Positions 1 to 8,650 of a stretch of 48,325 nt of DNA are shown here, piece by piece. Position 1 is the first letter of the stretch. Each line of letters starts with the position of its first letter. Source of the DNA: an uncultured Clostridium sp. (GTDB taxonomy: Bacteria; Cyanobacteriota; Vampirovibrionia; Gastranaerophilales; Gastranaerophilaceae); contig CAJMDF010000012.1 of the NCBI GenBank assembly GCA_905212085.1, positions 1 to 48,325 of the forward strand, in the 5' to 3' direction. The notes below the pieces were generated by a model. It worked only from the letters and a program-made list of their open reading frames with translations. It ran no database searches and was not told the origin of the DNA. Position numbers and translations under genes: made by a program.

Positions 1-109
1 CATCGGATTCTGACCGTACATGAATCTCTGTAATATCAACCAAAGTGTTCTTATTGAAAGCAGGAGACGAGAGGTAGTGTAAAGCAGATTCTTTCAGGTT
101 ATTATTCAA
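1..109. other. left edge, no gene assigned
   Basis: No complete gene is supported here. Frame 1 is open from the window edge to a TAA at 31-33 and could be the last ten codons of an upstream gene, but this is too short to judge. A purine-rich stretch (AGGAGACGAGAGG, 62-74) could be a ribosome binding site for the next gene only if that gene starts well upstream of the GTG at 110. Confidence 0.3.
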
Positions 110-2743
110 GTGCAGACCTCCTTTGTAAAAAATGATGTAAAAATTGAAAACAAAATTAATACAACAACACAAAGTTCAACTATAAATTCTAATATTAGAG
201 ATGAATTTGTAAAAGAGAAAAAGAACAATGGTATTATAAGAAAATTCTACAATTTTTTGAAAAATAAAACCAATATAGGTCTTGGATCAAAAGCTGTCGA
301 AAAAGAAATTGACAAGTTTGAAAAAGGCGAAATTTCTGAAGAAAACATAAAAGATACAATTACAAAATATAAAAACTCTCAAAATAATTCAGTACAAGCA
401 TTTGCAGATACAGCAACTACAGCTGTTACTATTAGCGGTTACTACTTAGGCAACAATTTTATAAAAAAATACCAAGCTCAAGATAAATTAAATGCATTGC
501 CACAATTTATAAAAAATATAAAAGAAAATACAGATAGTATTAAATTTAAACGCCTTAAATTAATTGAAGATATTCTAAAATCAAAAACTAAAGCTACAAT
601 GCTAATGCTTCCTATTCTTGGAATTGTTGGCGGCATAACAAAATTAACAATTACAAAAGCTGAAAGATTAGGCTCTAAAGAATTTAAAGTTGATAAAAAA
701 GCTTTCACAGATAAAAAAGAACTTAAATCAGCAAAGAAAAAAGCAAGAAAAGAAAGAAGAAAAACTAACTTCAAAAACTTCTTAACAGGAGCTGCAAACG
801 GAATTTTAGCACCTGTAACAGCATTAGCTGGAGGCATAATCGGAGTTCCTGCATATATTTTAGCAACAACAGGGCTTAGATACACAACAAACAATAAAGA
901 TAAAAAAGATAAGTCTTTAAATGATTTTGCACAATCATTCAAAGATAATGCAGTTGTAAACACTATAGCTACAGCTGCAGTAGCTGTACCTGCATTCAAA
1001 ACAGCTCATTTCAGCCATGTTTTAGGCAAAAATTTAGACAAAGTTGTAGATAAGCTAAAAGATGTAAAATTAGAACTTCCAGACTTACCATCTTCAAAAT
1101 CAGCTTACCAAGAACTTGAAGATTTAATGATTAACTCTGAAGCTATTCAAAATATAGTTAAATCTGACAAACTATATTTAAGTGACAATATGGATGGAAT
1201 TATAAAAGATTTGACAGATGAAAATATATTTGCAGTCAAATTTTTACAAATCAAAAATAAAGGTTTGCTATCAGGAGAATACAACCAATATGGAAGAATC
1301 TCTGAAGCACTAAGAGAAAATTGTCCGCCTACAAGAACACTTGAAGAAGCTCAAGAACATATTAACAAACTTTGGGGATCTCCAGAATACAAAGTATCAA
1401 AACTTCTTGGAGTAGGGACAGTGGCTGAAACTTATTTAGCAAAAGATTCATCAGGCAAAGAAGTTTGTATTAAAGTTCTAAAAAATGGCATAAATGCAGA
1501 AAAAATTGCGAAAGATAAAGAAAAATTTATTAAACTTATAACAGGAGATACTCCTTTAGATAAACTAGATGACAACCAAAAATACTTAATTAAAAACATC
1601 AATGATTTAGCAGAAGGAATTTCAAAAGAAGTGGATTTCGTAAACGAAATGAACGCTGCAAAAGAATTGAAAAAACACAGCAAAGTCGCAGATGTCGTAG
1701 TTCCAATGGAAGCTAAGCCGGGAATATATGTAATGGAAAAAGCACCTGGCATAAGCGTAAAAACTCTTGTTGATTATTACAACTGCGAAAGTAGCTTAAA
1801 ATATTTTAGAAGATATGCAAAAAAACACCCTGAAATAGAATGGGTAAAACCAACTATTGAAAAATATGAAGAAGAAATGAAGAAAATCAAATCAAGAGCG
1901 CCAGAATTTGAAGACTTTGATATGACTCCTTCACAAATTAAAAAATTACTAAAAACATATATTGACTTACAAGTAGAACAATTTGCAAAAGTAGATAAGA
2001 ATGGAAAAGTTATCCATGCAGACATTCACCCGGGAAACATTTTCATCAATTTACAAGCACTAAAATCAGGAAAAGGCAAATTATTAACTTTAATTGATAC
2101 CGGAAATACAATTAAATTAAGCAAAGAACAAGCAATGGCATCATTAAAAGTTATTGGCTTTATTAAAAACGGAAACACTAAAGATTTAGCAAATATTGTA
2201 TTACAAGATGCAATTTTACCTCAAGGTCTTTCTAAAGAAGAAGCTCTTGTAAAAGTAGAAAAAGACCTAAAAACATTCTTCTTTGACAACAAAACAAAAA
2301 TCAATTCTATGAATATTGATACATTCTACGCTTTATCAGACAACATTTTAAGAAAATACAATATCATCCCTAACAATACACAATTAAATTTAAACAAAGC
2401 AAAAAATTCCGCTAAAAATTCATTTGAAGATTTAGTAGAATCATTCTTTGATAAAAAATACGGAGACAAAAGCTGGGAAGATTCCTCTAAAGCTGAAATG
2501 GCAGTAGCAATTACAAATGCTGCAAAAGATATGGCAGAAATAGTTATAAAACATCAATCTGCAAATACAATTCAAGAAACTAAAAATTTAACTCAGATGT
2601 CTACAAAAGAAGCAATTAATTTCTTAAGAAATAAAAATATGCTAAAAACAAACAGCGAAGAATATTTGACATATAAAATGAAACAAAATATGCCTGGACC
2701 TGAAATTAAAAAAGAAGAAATTCTTGAAAGAATTAAAGAATAA
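110..2743 (+). CDS. UbiB/ABC1-like atypical kinase with hydrophobic N-terminal region
   Basis: The C-terminal half resembles the ABC1/UbiB atypical kinases. A nucleotide-loop-like GVGTVAETYLAKD lies near residue 433, a lysine in VCIKVLK follows, HADIHPGNIF (family form HADPHPGN) is near residue 636, and IDTGN stands where other kinases have DFG. UbiB proteins are ATPases linked to quinone or isoprenoid-lipid metabolism; the substrate here is unknown. The first 400 residues are unusual, with charged stretches and three hydrophobic segments (about 155-175, 225-255 and 280-300) that suggest membrane insertion. The start is uncertain. The frame is open from position 83, the GTG at 110 has no clear ribosome binding site, and ATT codons lie at 101 and 104. 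The 877-residue length is well above ordinary UbiB proteins because of the N-terminal part. Confidence 0.75.
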   Translation: MQTSFVKNDVKIENKINTTTQSSTINSNIRDEFVKEKKNNGIIRKFYNFLKNKTNIGLGSKAVEKEIDKFEKGEISEENIKDTITKYKNSQNNSVQAFADTATTAVTISGYYLGNNFIKKYQAQDKLNALPQFIKNIKENTDSIKFKRLKLIEDILKSKTKATMLMLPILGIVGGITKLTITKAERLGSKEFKVDKKAFTDKKELKSAKKKARKERRKTNFKNFLTGAANGILAPVTALAGGIIGVPAYILATTGLRYTTNNKDKKDKSLNDFAQSFKDNAVVNTIATAAVAVPAFKTAHFSHVLGKNLDKVVDKLKDVKLELPDLPSSKSAYQELEDLMINSEAIQNIVKSDKLYLSDNMDGIIKDLTDENIFAVKFLQIKNKGLLSGEYNQYGRISEALRENCPPTRTLEEAQEHINKLWGSPEYKVSKLLGVGTVAETYLAKDSSGKEVCIKVLKNGINAEKIAKDKEKFIKLITGDTPLDKLDDNQKYLIKNINDLAEGISKEVDFVNEMNAAKELKKHSKVADVVVPMEAKPGIYVMEKAPGISVKTLVDYYNCESSLKYFRRYAKKHPEIEWVKPTIEKYEEEMKKIKSRAPEFEDFDMTPSQIKKLLKTYIDLQVEQFAKVDKNGKVIHADIHPGNIFINLQALKSGKGKLLTLIDTGNTIKLSKEQAMASLKVIGFIKNGNTKDLANIVLQDAILPQGLSKEEALVKVEKDLKTFFFDNKTKINSMNIDTFYALSDNILRKYNIIPNNTQLNLNKAKNSAKNSFEDLVESFFDKKYGDKSWEDSSKAEMAVAITNAAKDMAEIVIKHQSANTIQETKNLTQMSTKEAINFLRNKNMLKTNSEEYLTYKMKQNMPGPEIKKEEILERIKE

Positions 2744-2756
2744 TAAAATTATTCTT
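2736..2756 (+). terminator. weak AT-rich hairpin after the kinase gene
   Basis: Perfect 9-bp arms AAGAATAAT and ATTATTCTT are separated by three bases and overlap the stop codon. There is no long T run, so termination is only possible. Confidence 0.35.
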
Positions 2757-2792
2757 AATAAAACGTAAGTGGCAGGTGGATCGTCTACACTC

Positions 2793-3506
2793 CTATTCAT
2801 TAAATTCTTGAATAGAAATTGATTCAATTCCTTCTAATTTTTGATAATTTTTATATAAATCCTGAATAGGGTGACGACCAACAAAATCAAGTATTACAAC
2901 AATTTTAGTCAAGTTATCATCTTGTTTGTTTAATTTTCTTGAAATTTCTCTTAAATGTTTGCTATTTTCAATTATATAATCATAAATATCATTTGAATTT
3001 TCGTTAAGACAAGAAATACTCATTTTTAGACGTCTTGTATTTTTTGTGCTTGAAATAAGTACATTTTTTTCAAAGAGTCTGACAGATACAAGTACAAGAA
3101 TTGATAGAACAGTAGCAACAAGAGCAAGCCCATACATTCCGGCACCACATGCCATACCAATACTTGCAGATACCCACAAAGTTGCTGCTGTAGTTAATCC
3201 AAAAACAGTTGCCCCATGTCTTAATACAGTACCACCACCTATAAAACCGATACCAGTTACAACTTGAGCTGCGACACGAGCAGTATCACGAGTTCCTAAT
3301 TCATCGCCTGTGACAGATACCTCAGGAAAACCATAAATAGAAATTATTGTAAATAAACAAGCTCCAAGACAAACTAAAATATTAGTTCTCAAACCTGCAT
3401 ATTTATTTGTCATCTCACGTTCAAGACCAATTGCAAAGCCTAAAAGAACTGATGACAAAACTCTTATAACCAAAGTTATATCAAAAATTCCAGACAAAGT
3501 TTCCAT
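2793..3506 (-). CDS. MgtC/SapB family membrane protein
   Basis: The N-terminal 140 residues carry the MgtC/SapB pattern: GFAIGLERE, KYAGLRTN, RVAAQVVTGIGFIGGGTVL, then TTAATLWVSASIGMACGAG, spread over about four membrane segments. A soluble ACT-like tail follows. MgtC proteins act in the inner membrane in growth at low magnesium, inside hosts, or in control of the F-type ATPase; which role applies is not visible. I chose the ATG at 3506 because AAAGGG lies at ribosome-binding distance; a GTG six codons upstream (3524) is possible. It follows the oligopeptide permease genes within 25 bp on the same strand, so it is probably the last gene of that operon. It ends with TAG. Confidence 0.85.
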   Translation of the reverse strand: METLSGIFDITLVIRVLSSVLLGFAIGLEREMTNKYAGLRTNILVCLGACLFTIISIYGFPEVSVTGDELGTRDTARVAAQVVTGIGFIGGGTVLRHGATVFGLTTAATLWVSASIGMACGAGMYGLALVATVLSILVLVSVRLFEKNVLISSTKNTRRLKMSISCLNENSNDIYDYIIENSKHLREISRKLNKQDDNLTKIVVILDFVGRHPIQDLYKNYQKLEGIESISIQEFNE

Positions 3507-3527
3507 TTTCAAACCCTTTATCACTGA

Positions 3528-4595
3528 CTACTGCTGTTTGCTTTTTGGATCCAGCACATCTCTTATTGTATCACCAATCAGATTAAATGCCAATACAGCA
3601 ATAAAAATTAAAAAACCTGGAGTCAAAAGCCAAGGACGATAGATTATATTTGTATATTCTTGAGCTTCTTTTAACATGTTTCCCCAACTTGCATCAGGCT
3701 GTTGAATACCTAATCCTAAAAAGCTCAATCCGGATTCCGATAAAATGTAAGAAGGAACGGACAAAGTCATTGCAACTATTACAAAACTTGTAGTCTGAGG
3801 TAAAATATGCTTTACAATAACTCTAAAATTTGAAGCTCCAATAGATTTAGCAGCCTGAACATATTCTCTATTTTTTATTGATAATACCATACCTCTTACA
3901 ACTCTTGCAAAACTTGCCCAACCGATTAATGCTAAAATTACTACAATCAGCATAAATCTTTGCACACTAGTCATTCCGGAAGGCAAAATTGAAGCCAATA
4001 TAATTAAAAGATAAAAGCTTGGGATAGACATTACGGCTTCGGCAAATCTCATCATAACCATATCTACTTTACCGCCAAAATATCCCGCAATACCACCATA
4101 TAAAAGGCCAATCGGAAACAGGACAAACAATGCCAAAAAACCTATTGTCATAGAAATTCTGCCTCCGAATAAAATTCTTGAAAAAACATCTCGGCCATTA
4201 ATATCAGTACCTAATAAAAACAATCTACCATCTGCATCAGTTGTCACAAGATGGCGTTTCATAGGTATCAAGCCTAAAAATTTATACGGCTGACCTTTAG
4301 AGAAAAATTTAATATAATGTTTTTGACTTCTGTCAAGAGTATAAACAATTTTTAAATCATACGGATCAAATTCTCTTTTATAATTATAAGTATAAGGCTT
4401 TGAAAATTTACCGTTCTCATCAATAGTAAAAATCTTAGATGGAGGCACATAAGCCATGGATCTGTCAGAAAAATCTTTCGTATAAGGAGCTATAAAATCA
4501 GCAAAAAATAATGCTAAATAGATTATTCCGAGTACAATCAGAGCAATTCTTGCAAATTTATCTTTCCATAATTGTTTTATCAAATCTCTTATCAT
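3528..4595 (-). CDS. oligopeptide/dipeptide ABC transporter permease (OppC/DppC type)
   Basis: Inner-membrane subunit of a peptide-type ABC importer. There is an N-terminal membrane segment (IALIVLGIIYLALFFADFI), then a hydrophilic insert of about 90 residues ending in the family signature LGTDINGRDVFSRILFGGR. The BPD_transp_1 domain follows, with the coupling-helix motif around EYVQAAKSIGASNFRVI and the C-terminal GLSFLGLGIQQPDASWGNML. The start codon overlaps the stop of the preceding permease by four bases (ATGA), so the two are probably translationally coupled. The stop is TAG, showing that this organism uses amber as an ordinary stop. No ATPase subunit gene is in the window, so it must come from elsewhere. 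Confidence 0.9.
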   Translation of the reverse strand: MIRDLIKQLWKDKFARIALIVLGIIYLALFFADFIAPYTKDFSDRSMAYVPPSKIFTIDENGKFSKPYTYNYKREFDPYDLKIVYTLDRSQKHYIKFFSKGQPYKFLGLIPMKRHLVTTDADGRLFLLGTDINGRDVFSRILFGGRISMTIGFLALFVLFPIGLLYGGIAGYFGGKVDMVMMRFAEAVMSIPSFYLLIILASILPSGMTSVQRFMLIVVILALIGWASFARVVRGMVLSIKNREYVQAAKSIGASNFRVIVKHILPQTTSFVIVAMTLSVPSYILSESGLSFLGLGIQQPDASWGNMLKEAQEYTNIIYRPWLLTPGFLIFIAVLAFNLIGDTIRDVLDPKSKQQ

Positions 4596-5569
4596 GCCTG
4601 ACTCCCTTCTCTGATACGAGGATCAGTAATAATAAGCAGAATATCTGCGATTAAATTTCCCATAATTAACATCACAGCCCCCATCATTAAAGAAGCCATA
4701 ACAAGGTTTATATCTGATTTCAATACAGCTTCCAAAATCAAACGACCAAGTCCCGGATATTGAAATACATATTCAGTCAATGCGGCACCGCTCAACAATC
4801 CTGCAAATTCAAAACCTAAAAGAGTAATCAAAGGATTCACAGCATTTCTCAAAGCGTGTTTGAATATAACCTTAAATTCACTAAGACCTTTAGCCCTTGC
4901 GAATTTAACATAATCACTATCCAAAACATCTAAAAGATTTCCTCTCATTTGTCTTTGCAAACCTGCTAAAGACAATGTAAATAAAACAGTCACAGGCAAC
5001 ACCAAATGATGAGTAATATCTAAAAACTTTTGAGAAAAAGTCATTTCCATAAAATTAGAACTTGTAAGTCCTCCTACCGGAAACCAACCAGTTTTAACAG
5101 CAAATATTAACAGCAAAACCGCAAAGAAAAATGATGGGATTGCCATTCCAATACTAGTCAAAACAGTTAAAGCTCTATCAAAAGGAGTTTTCCAATACAC
5201 AGCAGCAAGAATTCCTAGAGGCACTCCAACTGCCCAAGATAAAAATATTACAATCAGAGTGAGCAACAAAGTATTTGGAATACGTTCTTTTAACTTAGTA
5301 CTAACTTGTTCACCATTTGACGTTACACCTAAATCACCTTTTATAAAAGATTTTGCCCATTTCCCGTATTGAACAATAATAGGTTTATCAAGCCCTAGTC
5401 TTTCAGTTTCCTTTTGCAAAGTTTCTTTTGAAACTGACGGATTAAGCCTTAATTCTGCCAAAGGATCAACAGGTGACAAACGGATTATAAAAAAGCTTAT
5501 TAACGAAACAATTATAAGCAAAGGTATTGTCTGTAGTATTCTTTTTAAAATATATATTAAAATTTGCAT
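4592..5569 (-). CDS. oligopeptide/dipeptide ABC transporter permease (OppB/DppB type)
   Basis: Partner permease of the OppC-like subunit. The opening MQILIYILKRILQTIPLL and RLSPVDPLAELR are typical of OppB/DppB. The coupling motif is DYVKFARAKGLSEFKVIFKHALRNA, and the C-terminal EYVFQYPGLGRLILEAV is characteristic. About six membrane segments are predicted, and the length of 325 residues is normal. It lies 106 bp after the binding-protein gene. That gap is unusually GC-rich and contains a hairpin. The ribosome binding site is weak: AAGGA lies about 14 bases before the ATG. Confidence 0.9.
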   Translation of the reverse strand: MQILIYILKRILQTIPLLIIVSLISFFIIRLSPVDPLAELRLNPSVSKETLQKETERLGLDKPIIVQYGKWAKSFIKGDLGVTSNGEQVSTKLKERIPNTLLLTLIVIFLSWAVGVPLGILAAVYWKTPFDRALTVLTSIGMAIPSFFFAVLLLIFAVKTGWFPVGGLTSSNFMEMTFSQKFLDITHHLVLPVTVLFTLSLAGLQRQMRGNLLDVLDSDYVKFARAKGLSEFKVIFKHALRNAVNPLITLLGFEFAGLLSGAALTEYVFQYPGLGRLILEAVLKSDINLVMASLMMGAVMLIMGNLIADILLIITDPRIREGSQA

Positions 5570-5599
5570 GTTCTTTTGTTTTTCCTTATTTTAACAACT

Positions 5600-5705
5600 G
5601 CGCCTCGCATTAAACGGCACCGCTCATAATCAAAACGAAAACTCAACGTTTACGTTTATGATTACTCGCCTCTCGCTACCGCTCGTGCCTCTGCTCGGCT
5701 TGATA
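5600..5705. repeat. GC-rich hairpin element between binding protein and permease genes
   Basis: This stretch is clearly richer in G and C than its surroundings. It has an imperfect inverted repeat at 5627-5637 and 5653-5664 (arms around TAATCAAAACG and CGTTTATGATTA, one-base bulge), flanked by GCGCCTCGC and CTCGCCTCTCGCTACCGCTC motifs. It runs into the 3' end of the binding-protein gene and encodes its last residues (AEQRHER). It could be a dispersed repeat or an mRNA processing/stability element that sets expression of binding protein above permease. Both readings are inference. Confidence 0.5.
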
Positions 5706-7523
5706 TATCTCCTCAATGTTATGCGTAACTCCGCCCAAACTTGTCGGATATATATTTTTGAACTTGTTTCTCAAAGCCACAATTCTGATTGGTGAATAAA
5801 TATATATCAAAGGCTTTTCATCATATACAATTTCCTGATATTCATCATAATATTTTTTTCTATCTTCAAAATTTGTAGCTAAAGCACCTTGCGTATACAA
5901 ATAATCCAATCTTTTTTCAAAATCATACCGAGGACTATTCAAATCTTTTTCTAATCTTTGATTAAAGATATGCAAAGTCCCGTCAGATAACCAAACATTT
6001 TTTCCGCCATTAGGTTCAAGAGGAGAACCGGTAAATCCCATTATTACCATATCCCAATCCAAAGTAGCCATAAGTTTATTAACAAGAGAATTGAATTCAA
6101 TCGGCTTGAAATTAACTTTCATTCCTAAATCTTCAAGATCTTGCTTTACCATAACCCCAATAGCTTCTCTTTCGGTATTACCTGCGTTTGTATATAAATC
6201 GAATTCAACATGATTACCATATTTATCTATTAAATGTCCTGCCTTATCCCAGCCAAATCCAGATTTTTTCAATAATTCTTTTGCTTTTTTAATATCTCTA
6301 TCATGACCTTTTATATCTTTATTTAAAAATATTGAATTTAAAGTTTCAGGTGTAAATAAAGGTTCTGCAAGCCCATTTGCAATATTAAACACCATATTTT
6401 TTCTGTCAATTGCATAATCTACAGCTTGACGGAAATTTTTATCTTGGAACCATACTTGCTTTTTAGGATCAACATAATATTTCCCCTTATCATTTTTACG
6501 ATTATTCATATTCATTGCAATATACATAGTCCCTGTATCAGGTCCAATGTTGTAGACAGTAAAATCAGAATGTTTTTCCATTTCTTTGAAACGTGCAACA
6601 TTTGCCCCTTGAAGGCTTATTTCATCTAATTCCCCGCCTTCAAATTTTAACACCTGATTGTTTATATCACCTACTATTAAATATACAATTTTATCTAAAT
6701 AAGGCAGTTTTTTATCCTCTTTATTTATAACGTAATAATCAGGATTTCTTTCAAACACAACCCTTTGTGCCGGGACATATTCTTTAAGTCTGAATGCTCC
6801 GGATGTCACAAAATCCTTTGGATTCGTATTTGTAGAAAGAAAACCGTCAAAATAAGCTTTTCCTTTTTTTACAGCAGGTTCAAAAATATGCTTCGGCGCA
6901 ATTGGAGAAGATAACATTCTTAAAAACGGTGCAAAAGGTTCAGGTGTTACAAATTTAACCGTATAATCATCAATTTTTTCTACAGTCGGCAATTTCCCGT
7001 CAATAACAATAGAATCTCTTATTGAAGTATTTCCAAACCCGTCTAAAATTATATTCTGCCATGTAAATACAACATCATCTGCATTGATAGGCTTTCCGTC
7101 AGACCATTTTATACCATGACGCAAATTTACAATATATTCTTTACCATTCACCGTAAATGATTTGGCAAGTTTAGGAATAGTATCACCTGTGACAGGATCA
7201 GTTGTCACGAGACCGTCATACATTATCTCAGACATTTGAGAAGATATGTTATCTTTTGAGTTAAACGGATTAAAAGTCTTCGGCCCCTCTCCAATTGTTG
7301 AAGATACAAAAGTACCGCCAAATTTACCGACAGGTGCCTGAGATTGCAAATAATCAATCCCATTTATTGCTACATTTTTTTCTATAGGGTAATTTTCTTC
7401 AATAGTAACTGCCTTAGGTCTTAATACCGGCATTTGTGATTCATCAATATCCGCTCTTATACAAGCTTTACCAAGCCCTAAAACAATTAATAAAACTAAG
7501 ATAACATAAATAACCCGTTTCAT
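5676..7523 (-). CDS. extracellular substrate-binding protein, family 5 (OppA type)
   Basis: Probable peptide-binding subunit of the importer encoded downstream. It has an N-terminal hydrophobic segment (RVIYVILVLLIVLGLGKAC) that is either an uncleaved anchor or a lipoprotein-like signal; the lipobox is not canonical. The SBP_bac_5 body follows, with EGPKTFNPFNS, LVTTDPVTGDTIPKLAKSF, LRHGIKWSDGKPINADDVVF and AVDYAIDRKNMV. The length of 615 residues is normal for the family. No clear ribosome binding site precedes the ATG. The C-terminus (AEQRHER, then TAG) is encoded by the adjoining GC-rich repeat, so the original end may have been replaced. The gene order binding protein, permease B, permease C, MgtC suggests one operon. 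Confidence 0.88.
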   Translation of the reverse strand: MKRVIYVILVLLIVLGLGKACIRADIDESQMPVLRPKAVTIEENYPIEKNVAINGIDYLQSQAPVGKFGGTFVSSTIGEGPKTFNPFNSKDNISSQMSEIMYDGLVTTDPVTGDTIPKLAKSFTVNGKEYIVNLRHGIKWSDGKPINADDVVFTWQNIILDGFGNTSIRDSIVIDGKLPTVEKIDDYTVKFVTPEPFAPFLRMLSSPIAPKHIFEPAVKKGKAYFDGFLSTNTNPKDFVTSGAFRLKEYVPAQRVVFERNPDYYVINKEDKKLPYLDKIVYLIVGDINNQVLKFEGGELDEISLQGANVARFKEMEKHSDFTVYNIGPDTGTMYIAMNMNNRKNDKGKYYVDPKKQVWFQDKNFRQAVDYAIDRKNMVFNIANGLAEPLFTPETLNSIFLNKDIKGHDRDIKKAKELLKKSGFGWDKAGHLIDKYGNHVEFDLYTNAGNTEREAIGVMVKQDLEDLGMKVNFKPIEFNSLVNKLMATLDWDMVIMGFTGSPLEPNGGKNVWLSDGTLHIFNQRLEKDLNSPRYDFEKRLDYLYTQGALATNFEDRKKYYDEYQEIVYDEKPLIYIYSPIRIVALRNKFKNIYPTSLGGVTHNIEEIYQAEQRHER

Positions 7524-7574
7524 AGTTTTAGGATAACATAAATATAAAAATTGTTTATAGCCTAATTGAGGAGA

Positions 7575-8276
7575 TTATTTATATGGCTCGCATCTTTTAT
7601 CCTTTAAATAATCCATTTTTTTCTCATACATAACATATGCAGTACATAAATCGCCTCTATTTATATAATAATCAGAATTTAATGCATCTCGAATACCACC
7701 TGGCACAATCTTGTCTTTGTATACAATAAAAGAAAATAAATCAACTCCTAACCTATTAGGATTCGCAACTCCGTTCACATCAATACGAATTATTGCACAT
7801 TTATCATCTCCACTATTTGTACATGAGTTTCCAAAAGTTAAAGAAGATATCATAGATCCATCACTTAATATAGCCTTTCCATAAAAAGGACTCATATCAA
7901 TATTTGTACCAAATTCTGTTGAACCTAATGGAGCATAAGCAATATTTTTTGGAGCACATCCACTCAAATTTCTACCACAATTTTTTACTACATTCAAATA
8001 TGGTAATAAGTAAAATAAAATATCTTCTTCATCATTTGTAGAATCTTCATGATATACTAAATTCCAAGAACTTATATCTCCATTATCTTCTTTTGCCCTT
8101 ATGTAAGCATTGCTAATTACACTATAAAATTTATTTAATTTTGCAGCTGTTTCATGTGCCCTATAACTAGCAATCAAATTAGGCATTGTCATTGCTGCTA
8201 CAACACCAATTATACCTATAGTTATTAATACCTCTGCCAGTGTAAAACCTTTTTTATTTTTATAGTGATGTAACAT
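7575..8276 (-). CDS. type IV prepilin-like protein (copy 1)
   Basis: The start MLHHYKNKKGFTLAEV continues into a hydrophobic helix (LITIGIIGVVAAMTMP). This is the class III signal: prepilin peptidase cuts after the glycine, the new N-terminus is phenylalanine, and glutamate is at +5. The C-terminal globular part, with several cysteines, is typical of the pseudopilin-like proteins of this lineage. The first 32 residues and all upstream DNA to 8452 are nearly identical to the copy at 14598-15326, while the globular parts differ. No ribosome binding site precedes this ATG. A strong one lies 164 nt upstream before a short ORF that is out of frame by one base through a G10 tract. The functional start may therefore be at 8440 when the tract is 11 or 8 G, giving a protein 55 residues longer. 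Confidence 0.85.
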   Translation of the reverse strand: MLHHYKNKKGFTLAEVLITIGIIGVVAAMTMPNLIASYRAHETAAKLNKFYSVISNAYIRAKEDNGDISSWNLVYHEDSTNDEEDILFYLLPYLNVVKNCGRNLSGCAPKNIAYAPLGSTEFGTNIDMSPFYGKAILSDGSMISSLTFGNSCTNSGDDKCAIIRIDVNGVANPNRLGVDLFSFIVYKDKIVPGGIRDALNSDYYINRGDLCTAYVMYEKKMDYLKDKRCEPYK

Positions 8277-8338
8277 ATCACTAATATAACATTTTTTTGA
8301 GACTTTTTCAACCCCTCGAAAGCCTTGTGGAGCAAGCT

Positions 8339-8440
8339 CTAAATTGCCCCCCCCCCGAGCACTACGTGCATAGACAAATCAACACAATTATCAGCAAATT
8401 TGCTAGATTTTTGTGTATGTTCTACTTCAAATCTTTTCAT
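8339..8440 (-). CDS. short leader ORF with G10 tract, possible phase-variable 5' end of prepilin copy 1
   Basis: A 33-codon ORF starts MKRFEVEHTQKSSKFADN. It is preceded by AAGGAG at ideal spacing, which the downstream prepilin ATG lacks. It reaches ten G (8347-8356), reads LGGGAI and stops at TAG. One extra G, or two fewer, would change the reading to LGGGGNLELAPQGFRGV and continue without a stop into the prepilin ATG at 8276. The arithmetic is exact: the two ATGs are 164 nt apart, one short of a multiple of three. The same structure exists at 15389-15490. The sequence shows the frame relation. Phase variation, or slippage by polymerase or ribosome, is inference. Confidence 0.6.
   Translation of the reverse strand: MKRFEVEHTQKSSKFADNCVDLSMHVVLGGGAI
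8347..8356 (-). repeat. G10 homopolymer in leader ORF, copy 1
   Basis: Ten consecutive C on the plus strand (G on the coding strand) in an AT-rich genome. Tracts of this length are typical sites of slipped-strand mispairing. Tract length decides whether the leader ORF joins the prepilin. Confidence 0.9.
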
Positions 8441-8495
8441 ATCTAGCTCCTTCCTCTTTTAATTATTATAACATTCTATATCTATCATTTCAACC

Positions 8496-8529
8496 AAAAA
8501 TTAATTTTTCCTTAAGGAAATTAATTTTT
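8496..8529. promoter_or_regulatory. inverted repeat upstream of groES
   Basis: The centre CCTTAAGG is flanked by arms that match outward to AAAAATTAA and TTAATTTTT, with only a two-base bulge in the left arm. It lies in the divergent region between the prepilin leader and groES, and could be an operator. The classical CIRCE element (TTAGCACTC-N9-GAGTGCTAA) is not present. Confidence 0.5.
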
Positions 8530-8567
8530 TTTTAAATCCGTTATATAAATATAATTGTAATGTAATA

Positions 8568-8624
8568 GTCATCCTGAATTTATTTCAGGATCTAAATAGG
8601 ATTCTGAAATGAGTTCAGAATGAC
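8568..8624. repeat. dispersed palindromic repeat, copy 1 (before groES)
   Basis: Begins GTCATCCTGAATTTATTTCA and ends GAGTTCAGAATGAC, forming an imperfect hairpin. A second copy lies between groES and groEL. Similar GTCATCC...GGATGAC palindromes are known dispersed repeats in several bacteria. It is probably transcribed in the groES leader. Confidence 0.8.
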
Positions 8625-8650
8625 AGATTAGGAGAAAAGGAGAGAATATT

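Larger units (their letters stand above)
8181..8452 (-). repeat. prepilin 5' cassette, copy 1
   Basis: Direct duplicate of 15231-15502, offset by exactly 7050. From 8181 to 8415 the copies are identical; mismatches fall at 8416 and 8427 inside the leader ORF, and similarity ends just upstream of its ribosome binding site. The cassette spans that site, the leader ORF, the G10 tract, the spacer and the first 32 prepilin codons. Confidence 0.92.

Noticed and set aside
478..999. Long antisense frame within the kinase gene
   Set aside because: No ribosome binding site and no domain; it mirrors an AT-rich lysine-rich coding region.
3528..3530. Global reassignment of TAG to glutamine in this organism
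   Set aside because: Chromosomal genes such as the OppC-like permease and MgtC, as well as the terminase and XRE gene of the element, end naturally at TAG.
8347..8356. G10 tract as a pure sequencing artefact
   Set aside because: It occurs with identical length in two separate loci; length error of one base remains possible and is the key point to check with reads.
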